Made by a program: the position numbers and the translations under genes | Source: Acetobacteraceae bacterium | GTDB taxonomy: Bacteria; Pseudomonadota; Alphaproteobacteria; Acetobacterales; Acetobacteraceae | Length of the DNA: 53,459 bases | NCBI GenBank assembly: GCA_030041255.1 | Contig: JASHOF010000154.1 | Location: 1-53,459 of the forward strand | Direction of reading: 5' to 3' | Shown: positions 45,509 through 53,459 of the stretch, one piece after another | Layout: each line of letters starts with the position of its first letter | How positions within the stretch are numbered: the first letter of the stretch is position 1 | The notes under the pieces: generated by a model | What the model was told of the DNA's origin: nothing | Seen by the model: the letters and a program-made list of their open reading frames with translations, nothing else | Databases searched by the model: none

Positions 45509-46207
45509 ATGATCGACATTCGCCCATATCAGGACCTCGGAGGCGGCCACCACGGCTGGCTCGATACCCGTCATCATTTCTCGTTCGCGGATTACCATGA
45601 TCCCGCACGCATGGGCTGGGGCAGGCTGCGCGTCTGGAACGACGACGAGATCGCCCCCCGGAGCGGCTTCCCGCCGCATCCGCACGCGGACATGGAGATC
45701 GTCACCTATGTGCGCGAAGGCGCGATCACCCATGAGGACAGCCTCGGCAACCAGGGCCGGACGGAAGCTGGCGACGTGCAGGTGATGAGCGCCGGCACGG
45801 GCATCCGCCATGCCGAATACAATCGTGAGCCGGAGGCGACGAAAATCTTCCAGATCTGGATTCTGCCGACCGGGCGCGGCGGCCCGCCCACGTGGGGACA
45901 GAAGCCGTTCCCGAAGTCCGATCGGGCCGGCCAGTTCGTCACGCTCGCCAGTGGCTTTCCGGAAGATGGGGAGGCGCTTCCCATTCGCACCGACGCCCGC
46001 GTGCTGGGCGTTGCGCTCAGGAAAGGTCAGAGCGTGTCCTACTCGCTCGGATCGGGCCGGCACGCCTATCTCGTTCCCGCGACCGGCCGGGTCACGCTCA
46101 ACGGCCGGAACCTCGCCGCGCGTGACGGGGCGGCGATCGAGAATGAACCCACGCTTTCCCTGACCGCGCTCGAGGATGCCGAGATCGTCCTCGTCGATGC
46201 TGCCTGA
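45509..46207 (+). CDS. Pirin family protein (YhhW-like quercetinase fold)
   Basis: The 232-residue bicupin has the metal ligands of pirins in place: His57 and His59 in FPPHPHADME, His101 and Glu103 in GIRHAEYN. Family members bind iron and some have quercetin 2,3-dioxygenase activity. AAGGAGACACC is an excellent ribosome site before ATG 45509; the open frame continues upstream but has no start context. About 190 bp upstream separates it from the divergent amidotransferase. Confidence 0.9.
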   Translation: MIDIRPYQDLGGGHHGWLDTRHHFSFADYHDPARMGWGRLRVWNDDEIAPRSGFPPHPHADMEIVTYVREGAITHEDSLGNQGRTEAGDVQVMSAGTGIRHAEYNREPEATKIFQIWILPTGRGGPPTWGQKPFPKSDRAGQFVTLASGFPEDGEALPIRTDARVLGVALRKGQSVSYSLGSGRHAYLVPATGRVTLNGRNLAARDGAAIENEPTLSLTALEDAEIVLVDAA

Positions 46208-46260
46208 CGGCGTCGGCGCCGCCGCTGGACGCCACCACGCTGCGCGGGCATCAAAGCCCG

Positions 46261-46707
46261 ATGTCGGCGATGGAAATCGCACTCGAGGAAGCCCGCGCAG
46301 CAGGGCGTCGTGGCGACGTTCCGGTGGGCGCCGTCGTGCTCGGCGCGGACGGCGCCATTCTGGCTCGGGCGGGCAACCGGGTCGAAGAGAAAGACGCCGC
46401 GGCGCACGCGGAACTGCTTGCGTTGCGCGCCGCGGCCGAAAAGCTGGCCACGCCGCGCCTCTGGGGTTGCGATCTCGTCGTCACGCTGGAGCCCTGCCCG
46501 ATGTGCGCGGCGGCGATCAGCCTCTATCGGATCCGGCGCCTGGTTTTCGGTGCCTACGATCCGAAAACCGGCGGCGTCGAGCATGGTCCGCGCATCTTCG
46601 CCTCGCCCTCCTGTCACCATCGCCCGGAGGTCATCGGCGGCGTGCGGGAGCAGGAATGTGCCGCCCTGCTGCAAAACTTCTTTGCCGGGCGCCGGCTGGA
46701 GCCCTGA
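46261..46707 (+). CDS. tadA: tRNA-specific adenosine deaminase
   Basis: The 148-residue zinc enzyme converts A34 of tRNA-Arg(ACG) to inosine. Zinc and catalytic residues are visible: His49 and Glu51 in AHAELLAL, Cys79 and Cys82 in EPCPMC. The length is standard. It is unrelated to the Tad pilus ATPase despite the shared name. It is followed by a degenerate VOC-like fragment and repeat copy 2. Confidence 0.94.
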   Translation: MSAMEIALEEARAAGRRGDVPVGAVVLGADGAILARAGNRVEEKDAAAHAELLALRAAAEKLATPRLWGCDLVVTLEPCPMCAAAISLYRIRRLVFGAYDPKTGGVEHGPRIFASPSCHHRPEVIGGVREQECAALLQNFFAGRRLEP

Positions 46708-46744
46708 GCGCCTCCTGAAACGTGCCCGGCCGCAAGACTGCGCG

Positions 46745-46876
46745 CTGGGCTTCAACCACGTGGCGCTGGAGGTCGGGGACCTCGACGAAGGGCATGTCGC
46801 CCGAGCCAGGTTGATTCACGGCACGCCCGTCAGCCGCCTCGGCCCGATCGGGAGCGACCTCTCGAGACTCCACATC
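46745..46876 (+). pseudogene. Fragment of a VOC-family gene
   Basis: The frame reads LGFNHVALEVGDLDEGH, the standard start of a VOC/glyoxalase protein. It then loses similarity (ARARLIHGTPVSRLGPIG) and runs into the left border of the repeat element at 46877. There is no start codon of its own. It is probably a decayed gene cut by the element. Confidence 0.35.
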
Positions 46877-47005
46877 GAGTACCCCGAATCAAACGTGAGT
46901 GGCGCATATCCCCCGCGCCATTCGCATCATTCCCCCCTTTGGGAGAGGGGTCGGGGGTGAGGGTCTGGGGTGGGGCAAATCACTCATCCATGAAAATCGG
47001 CACTA
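46877..47005. mobile_element. MITE-like repeat element, copy 2
   Basis: This 129-bp diverged copy of the element at 3482-3614 is in the same orientation. The left end GAGTACCC (46877-46884) and right end CGGCACTA (46998-47005) are imperfect inverses. Inner TGAGTG (46897-46902) faces CACTCA (46981-46986), and the core has CCCTTTGGGAGAGGGG. CCCCGAATCA and ATCCCCCGCG are shared with copy 1. The right end supplies the TAG stop of ohr, at the same distance from the inner ACTCA (21 bases) as the tacT stop in copy 1. Confidence 0.6.
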
Positions 47006-47440
47006 GGCACCGACAACCTCGAACGTCACATCCACATTGTTGCGAGTGGCGTGCGAATAGGGGCAGATCTTCTCGTGCGCCTCCTTGACGAGTGCCGCCA
47101 GCTCCGCCTGCTTCAGGCTCCTGTCCTCGACGCGCATCTTGACCGAGAGCCCGAACCCGCCACCTTCGCGCGGGCCGATCGAAACCGCAGCCGTCACCTC
47201 CGCCTTGCTCGCATCCTTCTTCTGCTGCTTGCCGACATAATCGATCGCACCACCGAAGCAGGCGGCGTAGCCGGCAGCGAACAGATGCTCGGGCGTCGCG
47301 GTCCCCGGCTTGCCGGGCCCTCCCATTGCCTTCGGCACGGAGAGCTCGGCTTTCACCGTGCCATCGCTCGACTCGGTATGTCCGTTGCGCCCGCCGGTTG
47401 CGGTTGCCGTCGCGGTGAAGAGCGGGTTGATCTTGTCCAT
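47003..47440 (-). CDS. ohr: Organic hydroperoxide resistance protein
   Basis: The 145-residue OsmC/Ohr-family peroxidase reduces organic hydroperoxides through a Cys pair. Cys61 in AAGYAACFGGAI and Cys126 in KICPYSHATR are both present, and KICPYS identifies Ohr rather than OsmC. GGAGG lies five bases before ATG 47440. The stop codon lies in the border of repeat copy 2; length is normal, so function should be kept. No OhrR regulator gene is adjacent. Confidence 0.93.
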   Translation of the reverse strand: MDKINPLFTATATATGGRNGHTESSDGTVKAELSVPKAMGGPGKPGTATPEHLFAAGYAACFGGAIDYVGKQQKKDASKAEVTAAVSIGPREGGGFGLSVKMRVEDRSLKQAELAALVKEAHEKICPYSHATRNNVDVTFEVVGA

Positions 47441-47691
47441 GCTGCCTCCAAACCTTCTCGCCACTCGATGCAAAGCATCCCTCCGCCCGAGCGCGGAGGG
47501 TGTCCTGGCCGGCAGTACTCCTTTCGGGCCGCTGTTGCCAGATGCCGGGCGCGCGCGGCCGGGCTTCTCTGTCATGGCGCCGATCCCCGGGCTCCCTCCC
47601 CGCCTCTTGATGGGCACAGGGGACGGGCGAACAATCGGCGGGCAAGTCGAGGACGCTCGGCGTATCCGCACGCATTCGGGAGAATCGAGGA

Positions 47692-48588
47692 ATGAGCGTA
47701 CGCATCGGCACCAATCCGATTGCCTGGAGCAACGATGATCTGCCGGAGCTGGGTGGGGAGACGCCGCTCGAGACCTGCCTGTCGGAAGCGCATGCGGCAG
47801 GCTTTGCCGGTATCGAGAAGGGAAACAAGTTTCCGGGCGACCCCGATGCACTGAAGGCGGTCCTCGCGCGCCACAGGCTTGTACTGGTTTCGGGCTGGTA
47901 CGGTGCAGCGCTTCGGACTCGCACCGTCGAGCAGGAAATTGCCGCCATGCGATCACACTTCGAACTGCTGCGCGCACTCGGCTCGTCCGTCATGGTCTTC
48001 GCCGAGACATCGGATACCGTGCAGGGCCGGCGCGACGTGCCGGTGGCCGAGAGGCCACGGATGAGCGAGGCAGAGTGGCCCGGCTTCCTGGAACGGCTCT
48101 CCCGGCTCGGAGACTGGATGGCCGGGCGCGGCGTCAGGATCGCCTTTCACCCGCACATGGGGACCGTCATCGAGAGGGCGGAAGAGATCGATCGCCTGCT
48201 CGACGGCACGCCGCCTTCGGTCGGCCTCTTGCTGGATACCGGGCATCTCGAATTCGCCGGCGAGGACCCGGCGCGTGCGGCCGCGCGCTGGGCCGGGCGG
48301 GTCAACCATGTGCACGCGAAAGACGTCCGGCGCGAGGTGCTCGCGCGGGCCCGCCGCGAGCGCATGAGCTTCCTCGACGCGGTGGTTGCCGGCGTCTTCA
48401 CCGTGCCGGGCGACGGCATGCTGGACTTCTCCGCTGCCCTCGCCCCGCTCGCCAAGGCAGGCTACCGGGGCTGGCTGATCGTCGAGGCGGAGCAGGATCC
48501 CGCCAAGGCACACCCCCTCACCTATGCCCGCAAGGGCTATGCGCATCTCAGGGCAACGGCGGAACAAGTGGGATTGCGGACCGGCTGA
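47692..48588 (+). CDS. iolE: Inosose dehydratase-like TIM-barrel protein
   Basis: This 298-residue xylose-isomerase-like TIM barrel has an N-terminus IGTNPIAWSNDDLPELGG typical of myo-inosose-2 dehydratase IolE. ISGWYGAAL-type, FHPHMGTVIE, LLDTGHLEFAG and NHVHAKDVR segments supply the metal-binding His/Asp/Glu residues. IolE dehydrates 2-keto-myo-inositol. No other iol gene is in the window, so a related sugar substrate is possible. It is followed 12 bases later by a LigC-like dehydrogenase, probably co-transcribed. Confidence 0.85.
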   Translation: MSVRIGTNPIAWSNDDLPELGGETPLETCLSEAHAAGFAGIEKGNKFPGDPDALKAVLARHRLVLVSGWYGAALRTRTVEQEIAAMRSHFELLRALGSSVMVFAETSDTVQGRRDVPVAERPRMSEAEWPGFLERLSRLGDWMAGRGVRIAFHPHMGTVIERAEEIDRLLDGTPPSVGLLLDTGHLEFAGEDPARAAARWAGRVNHVHAKDVRREVLARARRERMSFLDAVVAGVFTVPGDGMLDFSAALAPLAKAGYRGWLIVEAEQDPAKAHPLTYARKGYAHLRATAEQVGLRTG

Positions 48589-48600
48589 AGGAGCGGGCCG

Positions 48601-49575
48601 ATGAATATCTGCATGGCCGGCTACGGAATGATGGGCGTGTGGCATTCCGAAGCGCTGAAAAGAACCGATGCAGTGCTGCACACCGCCGTCGGCCGGCGCC
48701 CGGAAGCGGTGTCCGCCTTCGCCGAACGGTTCGGCTACCGCCAATGGACGACGTCGCTCGCCGCAGCGCTCGCCGACCCGGAGATCGATATCGTCATCCT
48801 CGCCACCCCGAGCGAGCAGCACGAGGAACAGGCGATCGCCTCGCTCTCCGCCGGCAAGCACACCCTGATCGAAATCCCGATTGCCATGAGCCTTGCCGGC
48901 GCCGGGCGCGTGGTCGCAGCGGGCGAGAAGAGCGGCAAGGTGTACGGGCTGAGCCACCCGATGCGATTCCGAATCGAACGCGAGGCCCTGCGCGGGCGCC
49001 TTGCCGCCGGCGAGGAAAAACTCCGCCACGTCGCCGGCCGGTTCTTCATCCCCCGCCTCAGGAATATCGGGGCGACCGGCTACGTGCGAAGCTGGACCGA
49101 CAACATCCTCTGGCATCATTTCTGCCACTTCGTCGATCTCGGGCTATTCCTTTTCGATGGCGCGCCGATTCGCCGGATCCAGGGCCAACTCGGGCCCTGC
49201 CACGAAAAGACAGGGATTCCCATGGAGTGCGTCGTTCTCGTCGAGGCCGCGAACGATGCGACCCTCCTCGTGCACGGCTCCTACCACGCTGCCTTCCGGC
49301 TCTATGACAAGCTGATCGTGACCGACCGCGACACCTATCTCTTCGACACCCTCGCCGGCTCGCTCCGCACCGCGTCCGGCGCGGTCGCCATCGAGAGCGA
49401 GCAGGAGAACGCCGCCCGCATCATTTTCGACTTCCTCGACGCCGTGCGCGGAGGCCGGCCACCGCGTGCATCCGGCCCCTCCGTGCTGCCGGCGATGCAG
49501 GTTCTGCAGAGCGTGCAGGACGGCTGGGACGCGCGCTACGGCAGACGTCCGATTCCCGGGCGGCCGATCGGATGA
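48601..49575 (+). CDS. Gfo/Idh/MocA-family dehydrogenase, LigC-like
   Basis: The 324-residue NAD(P)-dependent oxidoreductase has the nucleotide loop AGYGMMG. The usual EKP active-site motif of the family is EIP (HTLIEIPIAMSLA), as I recall for LigC, the 4-carboxy-2-hydroxymuconate semialdehyde dehydrogenase of protocatechuate 4,5-cleavage. Further LigC-like blocks are VRSWTDNILWHHFCHFVDL and HEKTGIPM. AAGGAG precedes ATG 48601. Pairing with iolE suggests sugar or cyclic-polyol catabolism, while the sequence leans to an aromatic-pathway relative; the substrate remains open. Confidence 0.8.
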   Translation: MNICMAGYGMMGVWHSEALKRTDAVLHTAVGRRPEAVSAFAERFGYRQWTTSLAAALADPEIDIVILATPSEQHEEQAIASLSAGKHTLIEIPIAMSLAGAGRVVAAGEKSGKVYGLSHPMRFRIEREALRGRLAAGEEKLRHVAGRFFIPRLRNIGATGYVRSWTDNILWHHFCHFVDLGLFLFDGAPIRRIQGQLGPCHEKTGIPMECVVLVEAANDATLLVHGSYHAAFRLYDKLIVTDRDTYLFDTLAGSLRTASGAVAIESEQENAARIIFDFLDAVRGGRPPRASGPSVLPAMQVLQSVQDGWDARYGRRPIPGRPIG

Positions 49576-49587
49576 CCATCACCGGCC

Positions 49588-50634
49588 TCACGCCGCGCGG
49601 AATACCGTCACCGGCCCCTCGACCCTGATGCCGACCTCTTCGCCGATGCGCGGGCACATGTGCCCGGCCACCCGGGCACTGAGTTCGGGGGCCCCCGCCA
49701 CCTCGCAAAGGACGAGGGAGACGCTGGCATCGTGCCCGTAGAAAGTGACACCGTTGACCCGTGCCAGGGCGTCTGCCGACTCGCCGGGGGGGACGAGCCG
49801 GATCTGCTCGGGACGAATCAGGACCTCGACCTCGCCGTCCGGCATATCGGGTGCAAGCGCGAGCCGGCCGAGGCTGCAGCGCACGGTGCCATCGATAGCC
49901 TGGCCGCTGACGAGCACGGCTTCGCCCACGAAGCGCGCCAGTTGGGCATCCAGCGGGCGGCGATAGAGAGCCTCCGGGCGCGCCACCTGCACCAGCCTGC
50001 CGTCGCGTAGCACCGCCACCTCGCGGCCCATCGAAAGCGCCTCCGGCTGGTCGTGCGTGACCAGGAGCGCGGTGGCCCCGGCGGCGAGGAGCGCCGCGGC
50101 AACCGCCTGGCGCGTCTCGGTCCGCAGGCCCGGATCGAGGGCGGCGAACGGCTCATCGAGCAGGACGAGCCGGGGCTTCGGGGCCAGCGCACGAGCCAGC
50201 GCCACGCGGCTCTGTTCCCCGCCGGAAAGCTCGTGCGGCGCCCGCACCGCGTACGAGGCGGGAAGCCCGGCCAGCGCCAGCAGTTCCTCGGCGCGGCGGC
50301 GATCCCGCCGTTGCGGGCGCGGCAGGCCGAACAGGACATTGTCGGCAACCGAGAGATGCGGAAAAAGAGCGCCTTCCTGCGCCATGTAGCCGATCCGCCT
50401 TCGTTCCGGCGGCAGGTGCACGCCAGGCCCGGAGGCGGTTTCACCGCCGATCCTGATCCTGCCCGCGTCGGCGCGTTCGAAGCCCGCCACCAGCCTGAGC
50501 AGCGTTGTCTTACCGCTGCCCGACGCGCCCAGGATGGCAACCAGCGTCCCGGCCGCCACCGAGAGATCGACGCTGTCGAGCACGCGATGATGCTCGAAGG
50601 CCTTGGCCAGCCCGGCGATCTCCAGCGCGGCCAC
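49588..50634 (-). CDS. fbpC: Ferric iron ABC transporter ATPase FbpC
   Basis: The 348-residue ATPase has Walker A GASGSGKTTLL, Q-loop IGYMAQEGALFPHLSVADNV, signature LSGGEQSRVALARAL and Walker B LVLLDEPFAALDP. A C-terminal TOBE-like regulatory domain (LALAPDMPDGEVEVLIRPEQ) follows. The start is GTG at 50634 with AAGAGA just upstream. It is the last gene of fbpABC, separated by 13 bases from fbpB, and converges with the LigC-like gene. Confidence 0.9.
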   Translation of the reverse strand: MAALEIAGLAKAFEHHRVLDSVDLSVAAGTLVAILGASGSGKTTLLRLVAGFERADAGRIRIGGETASGPGVHLPPERRRIGYMAQEGALFPHLSVADNVLFGLPRPQRRDRRRAEELLALAGLPASYAVRAPHELSGGEQSRVALARALAPKPRLVLLDEPFAALDPGLRTETRQAVAAALLAAGATALLVTHDQPEALSMGREVAVLRDGRLVQVARPEALYRRPLDAQLARFVGEAVLVSGQAIDGTVRCSLGRLALAPDMPDGEVEVLIRPEQIRLVPPGESADALARVNGVTFYGHDASVSLVLCEVAGAPELSARVAGHMCPRIGEEVGIRVEGPVTVFRAA

Positions 50635-50647
50635 GGTCTCTTGCGGC

Positions 50648-52246
50648 CTATTGCTGGAACAGTCGGGTCGCGCCGAAGCGGCGCGCCAAGAGCCAGGTCG
50701 AGAACAGCGAGAGCAGCACCATCATCGCGGCGTATGGCGCCGCGGCGGCAAAAGCGAGCGTCGATGTGTCGGCCCAGATTTGCATGGCAAGCGTGTTGGT
50801 CCCGATCGGCGCCAGCAGGAGCGTCGCCGTGAGTTCGGTCACGATCGAGACGAACACCAGTGCCGCGGCAGCGCCAAGGCCGGGCCCGGCGAGAGGCAGG
50901 ATGATGCGCCTGGTCACGTTGAACCAGCCAAGCCCGAGCGAGCGGCCGATCTCTTCGAGCCGCCGCTCGGCCTGCATGAGCGCCGCCCGCACGCTGACCA
51001 GCGCCAGCGGAAGAAAAAGGATCGCATAGGCGACGATGAGCGTCGCTGCCGTCTGGTAGAGCGGCTGCACGGTGCGGATCGTGATGGTGATGAAGGCCAG
51101 TGCAATGACGATCCCCGGCACCCCCTGGCCGAGATAGGCGCAGCGCTCCAGCACTGTCACGAGCCGCCCCGGAAAGCGCGTTGCGAGGAGGCCAAGCGGC
51201 AGGGCAAGCGCCACCGTCAGCGCGGCGCCGGCGAATCCGAGCCAGACCGAGGAAAACGTCGCCTCGGCCAGCCCCTCGAGCGAGACCGCGACCGGTGTGA
51301 CGGCGGCCGACCCGTGGCGGGTGAGCCAGTACAGGATCATGCCGAGCGGCAGGCCGAGCGCCGCCAGCACCAGCGACACGAACAGGGCAAACACCGGCCA
51401 GCGGGCGCGACCGAGGGAGAGCAGCGTGACCGGCCGCCGCACGCCGGCGCCGATGCGGGCGTAGCGCGCGAGACCGCGAATGCGGAGTTCTGCAAAGAGG
51501 CAGACCAGGCAAAGCAGGAGCAGTACCAATGCGAGCAATGCCTCGGCCGGGCCGTTGAACCCGGTGCGGTACTCGGCATAGAGCTCGGTGGTGAAAGTTC
51601 GGAAGCGTAACAACGCGAACGCCCCGAACTCGACCAGGACGTTCAGCGCCACCAGCAGCATGCCGCCCAGCAGCGCCGGGCGAAGCTGGGGCAACACGAC
51701 GCGAAGGAAGGCACCGGAGGCGCCCTGGCCGAGCGAGCGGGCCGTCTCCTCGAGCCCCGGATCCATTCCGCGCAGGCTCGCCGCAACCGGCAGATAGACG
51801 AGCGGGAAATAAGAGGAGGTGACGACAATCAGGGCGCCCAGAAAGCCTTCCAGCGCCGGGCTGATCGAGAGCCAGGCATACGAACTGATGAAGGGCGGCA
51901 CAGCCAGCGGCACCGCGGCAGCCACGGCGAAAAAGCGCCGCCCCGGCAGGTCGGTGCGCTCGACGAGCCAGGCCGCCGCCGTCCCGACCAGCGCCGCGCT
52001 GAGCGTGGCAGCGATCACGAGACCGATCGTATTGACCAGGAGTTCCGCCACCAGCGGGCGCCACAAGAGCCGCACCGCTTCCGCCGGGCCGATGCGCGCG
52101 ACCTCGAGCAGGATCTCGCCGACCGGCAGCACCACGATGAGCGGCCCTGCCACCGCCGCGGCAAGCAGAAGCGGAGGCGGCCAGCGCCGGCGGAAGACCG
52201 CACCGGGGAGCCTGACCCCGGCCAGCGGCGCCGGCGCCTCCGGCAT
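50648..52246 (-). CDS. fbpB: Ferric iron ABC transporter permease FbpB
   Basis: The 532-residue protein is a fused two-domain permease with about 12 membrane helices. Each half carries an EAA-type coupling loop (MDPGLEETARSLGQGASGAF in the first, AERRLEEIGRSLGLGWFN in the second). This duplicated layout is that of FbpB/SfuB iron permeases. ATG 52246 shares bases with the fbpA stop. Confidence 0.9.
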   Translation of the reverse strand: MPEAPAPLAGVRLPGAVFRRRWPPPLLLAAAVAGPLIVVLPVGEILLEVARIGPAEAVRLLWRPLVAELLVNTIGLVIAATLSAALVGTAAAWLVERTDLPGRRFFAVAAAVPLAVPPFISSYAWLSISPALEGFLGALIVVTSSYFPLVYLPVAASLRGMDPGLEETARSLGQGASGAFLRVVLPQLRPALLGGMLLVALNVLVEFGAFALLRFRTFTTELYAEYRTGFNGPAEALLALVLLLLCLVCLFAELRIRGLARYARIGAGVRRPVTLLSLGRARWPVFALFVSLVLAALGLPLGMILYWLTRHGSAAVTPVAVSLEGLAEATFSSVWLGFAGAALTVALALPLGLLATRFPGRLVTVLERCAYLGQGVPGIVIALAFITITIRTVQPLYQTAATLIVAYAILFLPLALVSVRAALMQAERRLEEIGRSLGLGWFNVTRRIILPLAGPGLGAAAALVFVSIVTELTATLLLAPIGTNTLAMQIWADTSTLAFAAAAPYAAMMVLLSLFSTWLLARRFGATRLFQQ

Positions 52247-53286
52247 CAGATCAGCCCGGCCTCGCGCAGCAGTTTCGCCGCCAGGCGGTCATCGCCGAGG
52301 GAGGCCACGCTGATCTCCGGGGGGTGCAACTCGGAAAATGGCTTCAGTACCGGGTTTGCGGCCACGCCCTCGGCGAGCGGATATTCGAAATCGACCTCGC
52401 CCTTGGCGAGCATCTCCTGCGCCGGCCGGCTGACCAGGAAGGCCAGGAAGCGCTGCGCCTCCTCTGGGTGGCGCGCGGACTTCAGCACCGCCGCCCCCGA
52501 GATGTTGACCAGCCCGCCGGCATCGCCCGGCGGAAAGTGATAAAGGCGGCTCTTCATTTTTTCGGGCCCGACCGCGACCCCAAGCCGCGCCCAGTAATAG
52601 CTGTTGATGATGCCGGTTGCGACCGCACCGCGATTGACCGCGGCGACGACCCCCTCGTCGTCCTGATAAAGGGCGGCATTCCTTTTCAATCCCTTGAGCC
52701 AGGCGAGCGTGGCCGCCTCGCCCTTCAGGGCCGCCACCGCATCGACCAGGGGCAGGAAGTCCGAATCGGTCGGGGCGATCCCGATTTTGCCCTTCCATTG
52801 CGGCTCTGCCAGATCGAGCAGCGAGGCCGGCAGCGCGCTTTCCTGGATCAGCGAAGGATTGTATGCGAGCACGTTCTCACGGGCGAGCACGCCCACCCAC
52901 AGGCCGTCCGCGGCGCTGAAGCGGGACGGGATTTTGGCGAGCGTTGCCGGATCGACCGGCGCCAGCAAACCTTTTTCGGCGAGCAGCACGAGTTCGGGGG
53001 AGTTCTCCGTGAAAAACACATCGGCTGGCGAGCGCGTCCCCTCGGCCACGATCTGATTCGCGATCTCCGGCCCGTCACCCGAATGGACCCGGACCGGAAT
53101 TCCGGTCTCCTTGGTGAAGAGCCCGGTTACCAAGGCAACGGCCTGGGGGTGCTGGCCGCTGTAGAGAGTCAGGGGGCTGGCCGCCCCCGCCTTCCGGGCC
53201 AACCCGGCGCCGGCGACGGCGGCGAGTGTGGCGGAGAGGAAGAGCCGCCGACCCGGGCGGCGATCCGGCATGGAGGAGTGGGACAT
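52246..53286 (-). CDS. fbpA: Periplasmic ferric iron-binding protein FbpA
   Basis: The 346-residue binding protein has a twin-arginine-type signal (GRRLFLSATLAAVAGAGLA), so export may be by Tat. Paired tyrosines Tyr230-Tyr231 in NSYYWARL match the iron-chelating pair of FbpA proteins, and LTLYSGQHPQAV is the typical start of the mature domain. AGGAAGAA lies close before ATG 53286. A Fur-like box lies 36 bases upstream. Expression under iron starvation is inferred. Confidence 0.9.
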   Translation of the reverse strand: MSHSSMPDRRPGRRLFLSATLAAVAGAGLARKAGAASPLTLYSGQHPQAVALVTGLFTKETGIPVRVHSGDGPEIANQIVAEGTRSPADVFFTENSPELVLLAEKGLLAPVDPATLAKIPSRFSAADGLWVGVLARENVLAYNPSLIQESALPASLLDLAEPQWKGKIGIAPTDSDFLPLVDAVAALKGEAATLAWLKGLKRNAALYQDDEGVVAAVNRGAVATGIINSYYWARLGVAVGPEKMKSRLYHFPPGDAGGLVNISGAAVLKSARHPEEAQRFLAFLVSRPAQEMLAKGEVDFEYPLAEGVAANPVLKPFSELHPPEISVASLGDDRLAAKLLREAGLI

Positions 53287-53321
53287 GGGTTTCTTCCTGC
53301 AAGGACAGACAAGGCGTATAT

Positions 53322-53340
53322 GCGAATTATTCTCATTTGC
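53322..53340 (-). promoter_or_regulatory. Fur box upstream of fbpABC
   Basis: On the minus strand the 19-mer GCAAATGAGAATAATTCGC matches 13 of 19 positions of the classical Fur box GATAATGATAATCATTATC. It also forms an inverted repeat TGC-AAAT...ATT-CGCA. It lies 36 bases before the fbpA start, where a repressor would cover the promoter. Confidence 0.65.
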
Positions 53341-53459
53341 AAATCCCGCCCCGCCACCGGGTCTCGCGGTTTATGCGAGCCCGCTCATCGACTCGGACCC
53401 CGAAGCCCTTGAGGGACCTGTCGCGGTAAGGTACCTGTCGGCCCGGCGAGGTCGGTGAG
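53341..53459. other. Window-end intergenic sequence
   Basis: No gene can be supported in the last 119 bases. A short stem CTCGC/GCGAG around GGTTTAT is the only structure noted. Confidence 0.3.

Overview
The window is about 53 kb of GC-rich chromosome from an alphaproteobacterium. The Cpa-type Tad pilus locus, the gene order dnaB-alr-mlaE-mlaF-radA-cvpA-purF, and the very frequent ATGA/GTGA start-stop overlaps suggest Rhodospirillales/Acetobacteraceae-like ancestry. That placement is inference from gene content; no taxonomic marker such as 16S rRNA is present.

Layout. (1) Positions 1-2434 are the right end of an integrated genomic island: a truncated small gene, a secreted small protein, a tyrosine integrase, and an attachment site made of exactly the 3' half of a tRNA-Arg(UCU) gene. 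(2) Positions 2435-8878 hold a lone HEPN-type RNase candidate, a short TIR-bearing repeat element, a TacA-TacT toxin-antitoxin pair and a full-length Lhr helicase. (3) Positions 9079-19696 are a compact Tad pilus locus: two Flp pilins, then cpaA, cpaB, cpaC, a short cpaD, cpaE, cpaF, tadB, tadC and a tadD-like TPR lipoprotein. Its secretin CpaC is about twice normal length because it carries three tandem RodZ-C-terminal-type (DUF4115) domains. (4) Positions 19933-34771 are housekeeping genes: argD-argF, dnaB-alr-mlaE-mlaF-radA-cvpA-purF-SDR, a UbiH-type hydroxylase, ftsK and an unknown membrane protein. (5) Positions 34932-35262 encode a tRNA-Leu(UAA) interrupted in its anticodon by a 244-nt group I intron. 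(6) Positions 35288-42221 hold a D-2-hydroxyacid dehydrogenase and a complete branched-chain amino-acid-type ABC transporter (livJ, a block of strong hairpins, livH, livM, livG, livF). (7) Positions 42209-49575 are small metabolic and RNA-modification genes: VOC protein, phosphoribosyltransferase, rsmD, an RsuA/RluB-type pseudouridine synthase, a glutamine amidotransferase, pirin, the tRNA deaminase tadA, ohr, an iolE-like gene and a LigC-like dehydrogenase. (8) Positions 49588-53340 are an fbpABC ferric-iron importer on the minus strand behind a good Fur box.

How the parts work together. The Tad genes supply pilin, prepilin peptidase, secretin, assembly ATPase and inner-membrane platform for an adhesive pilus; no tadE/F/G pseudopilin genes are seen here. 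livJ-livF and fbpABC are two independent uptake systems. The argDF, purF, alr and ubiH-type genes are core biosynthesis.

The most unusual items are the group I intron in trnL(UAA), the triple RodZ-type module on CpaC, and a roughly 130-bp MITE-like element present twice. In both copies its TA|G end supplies the TAG stop codon of the neighbouring gene (tacT and ohr).
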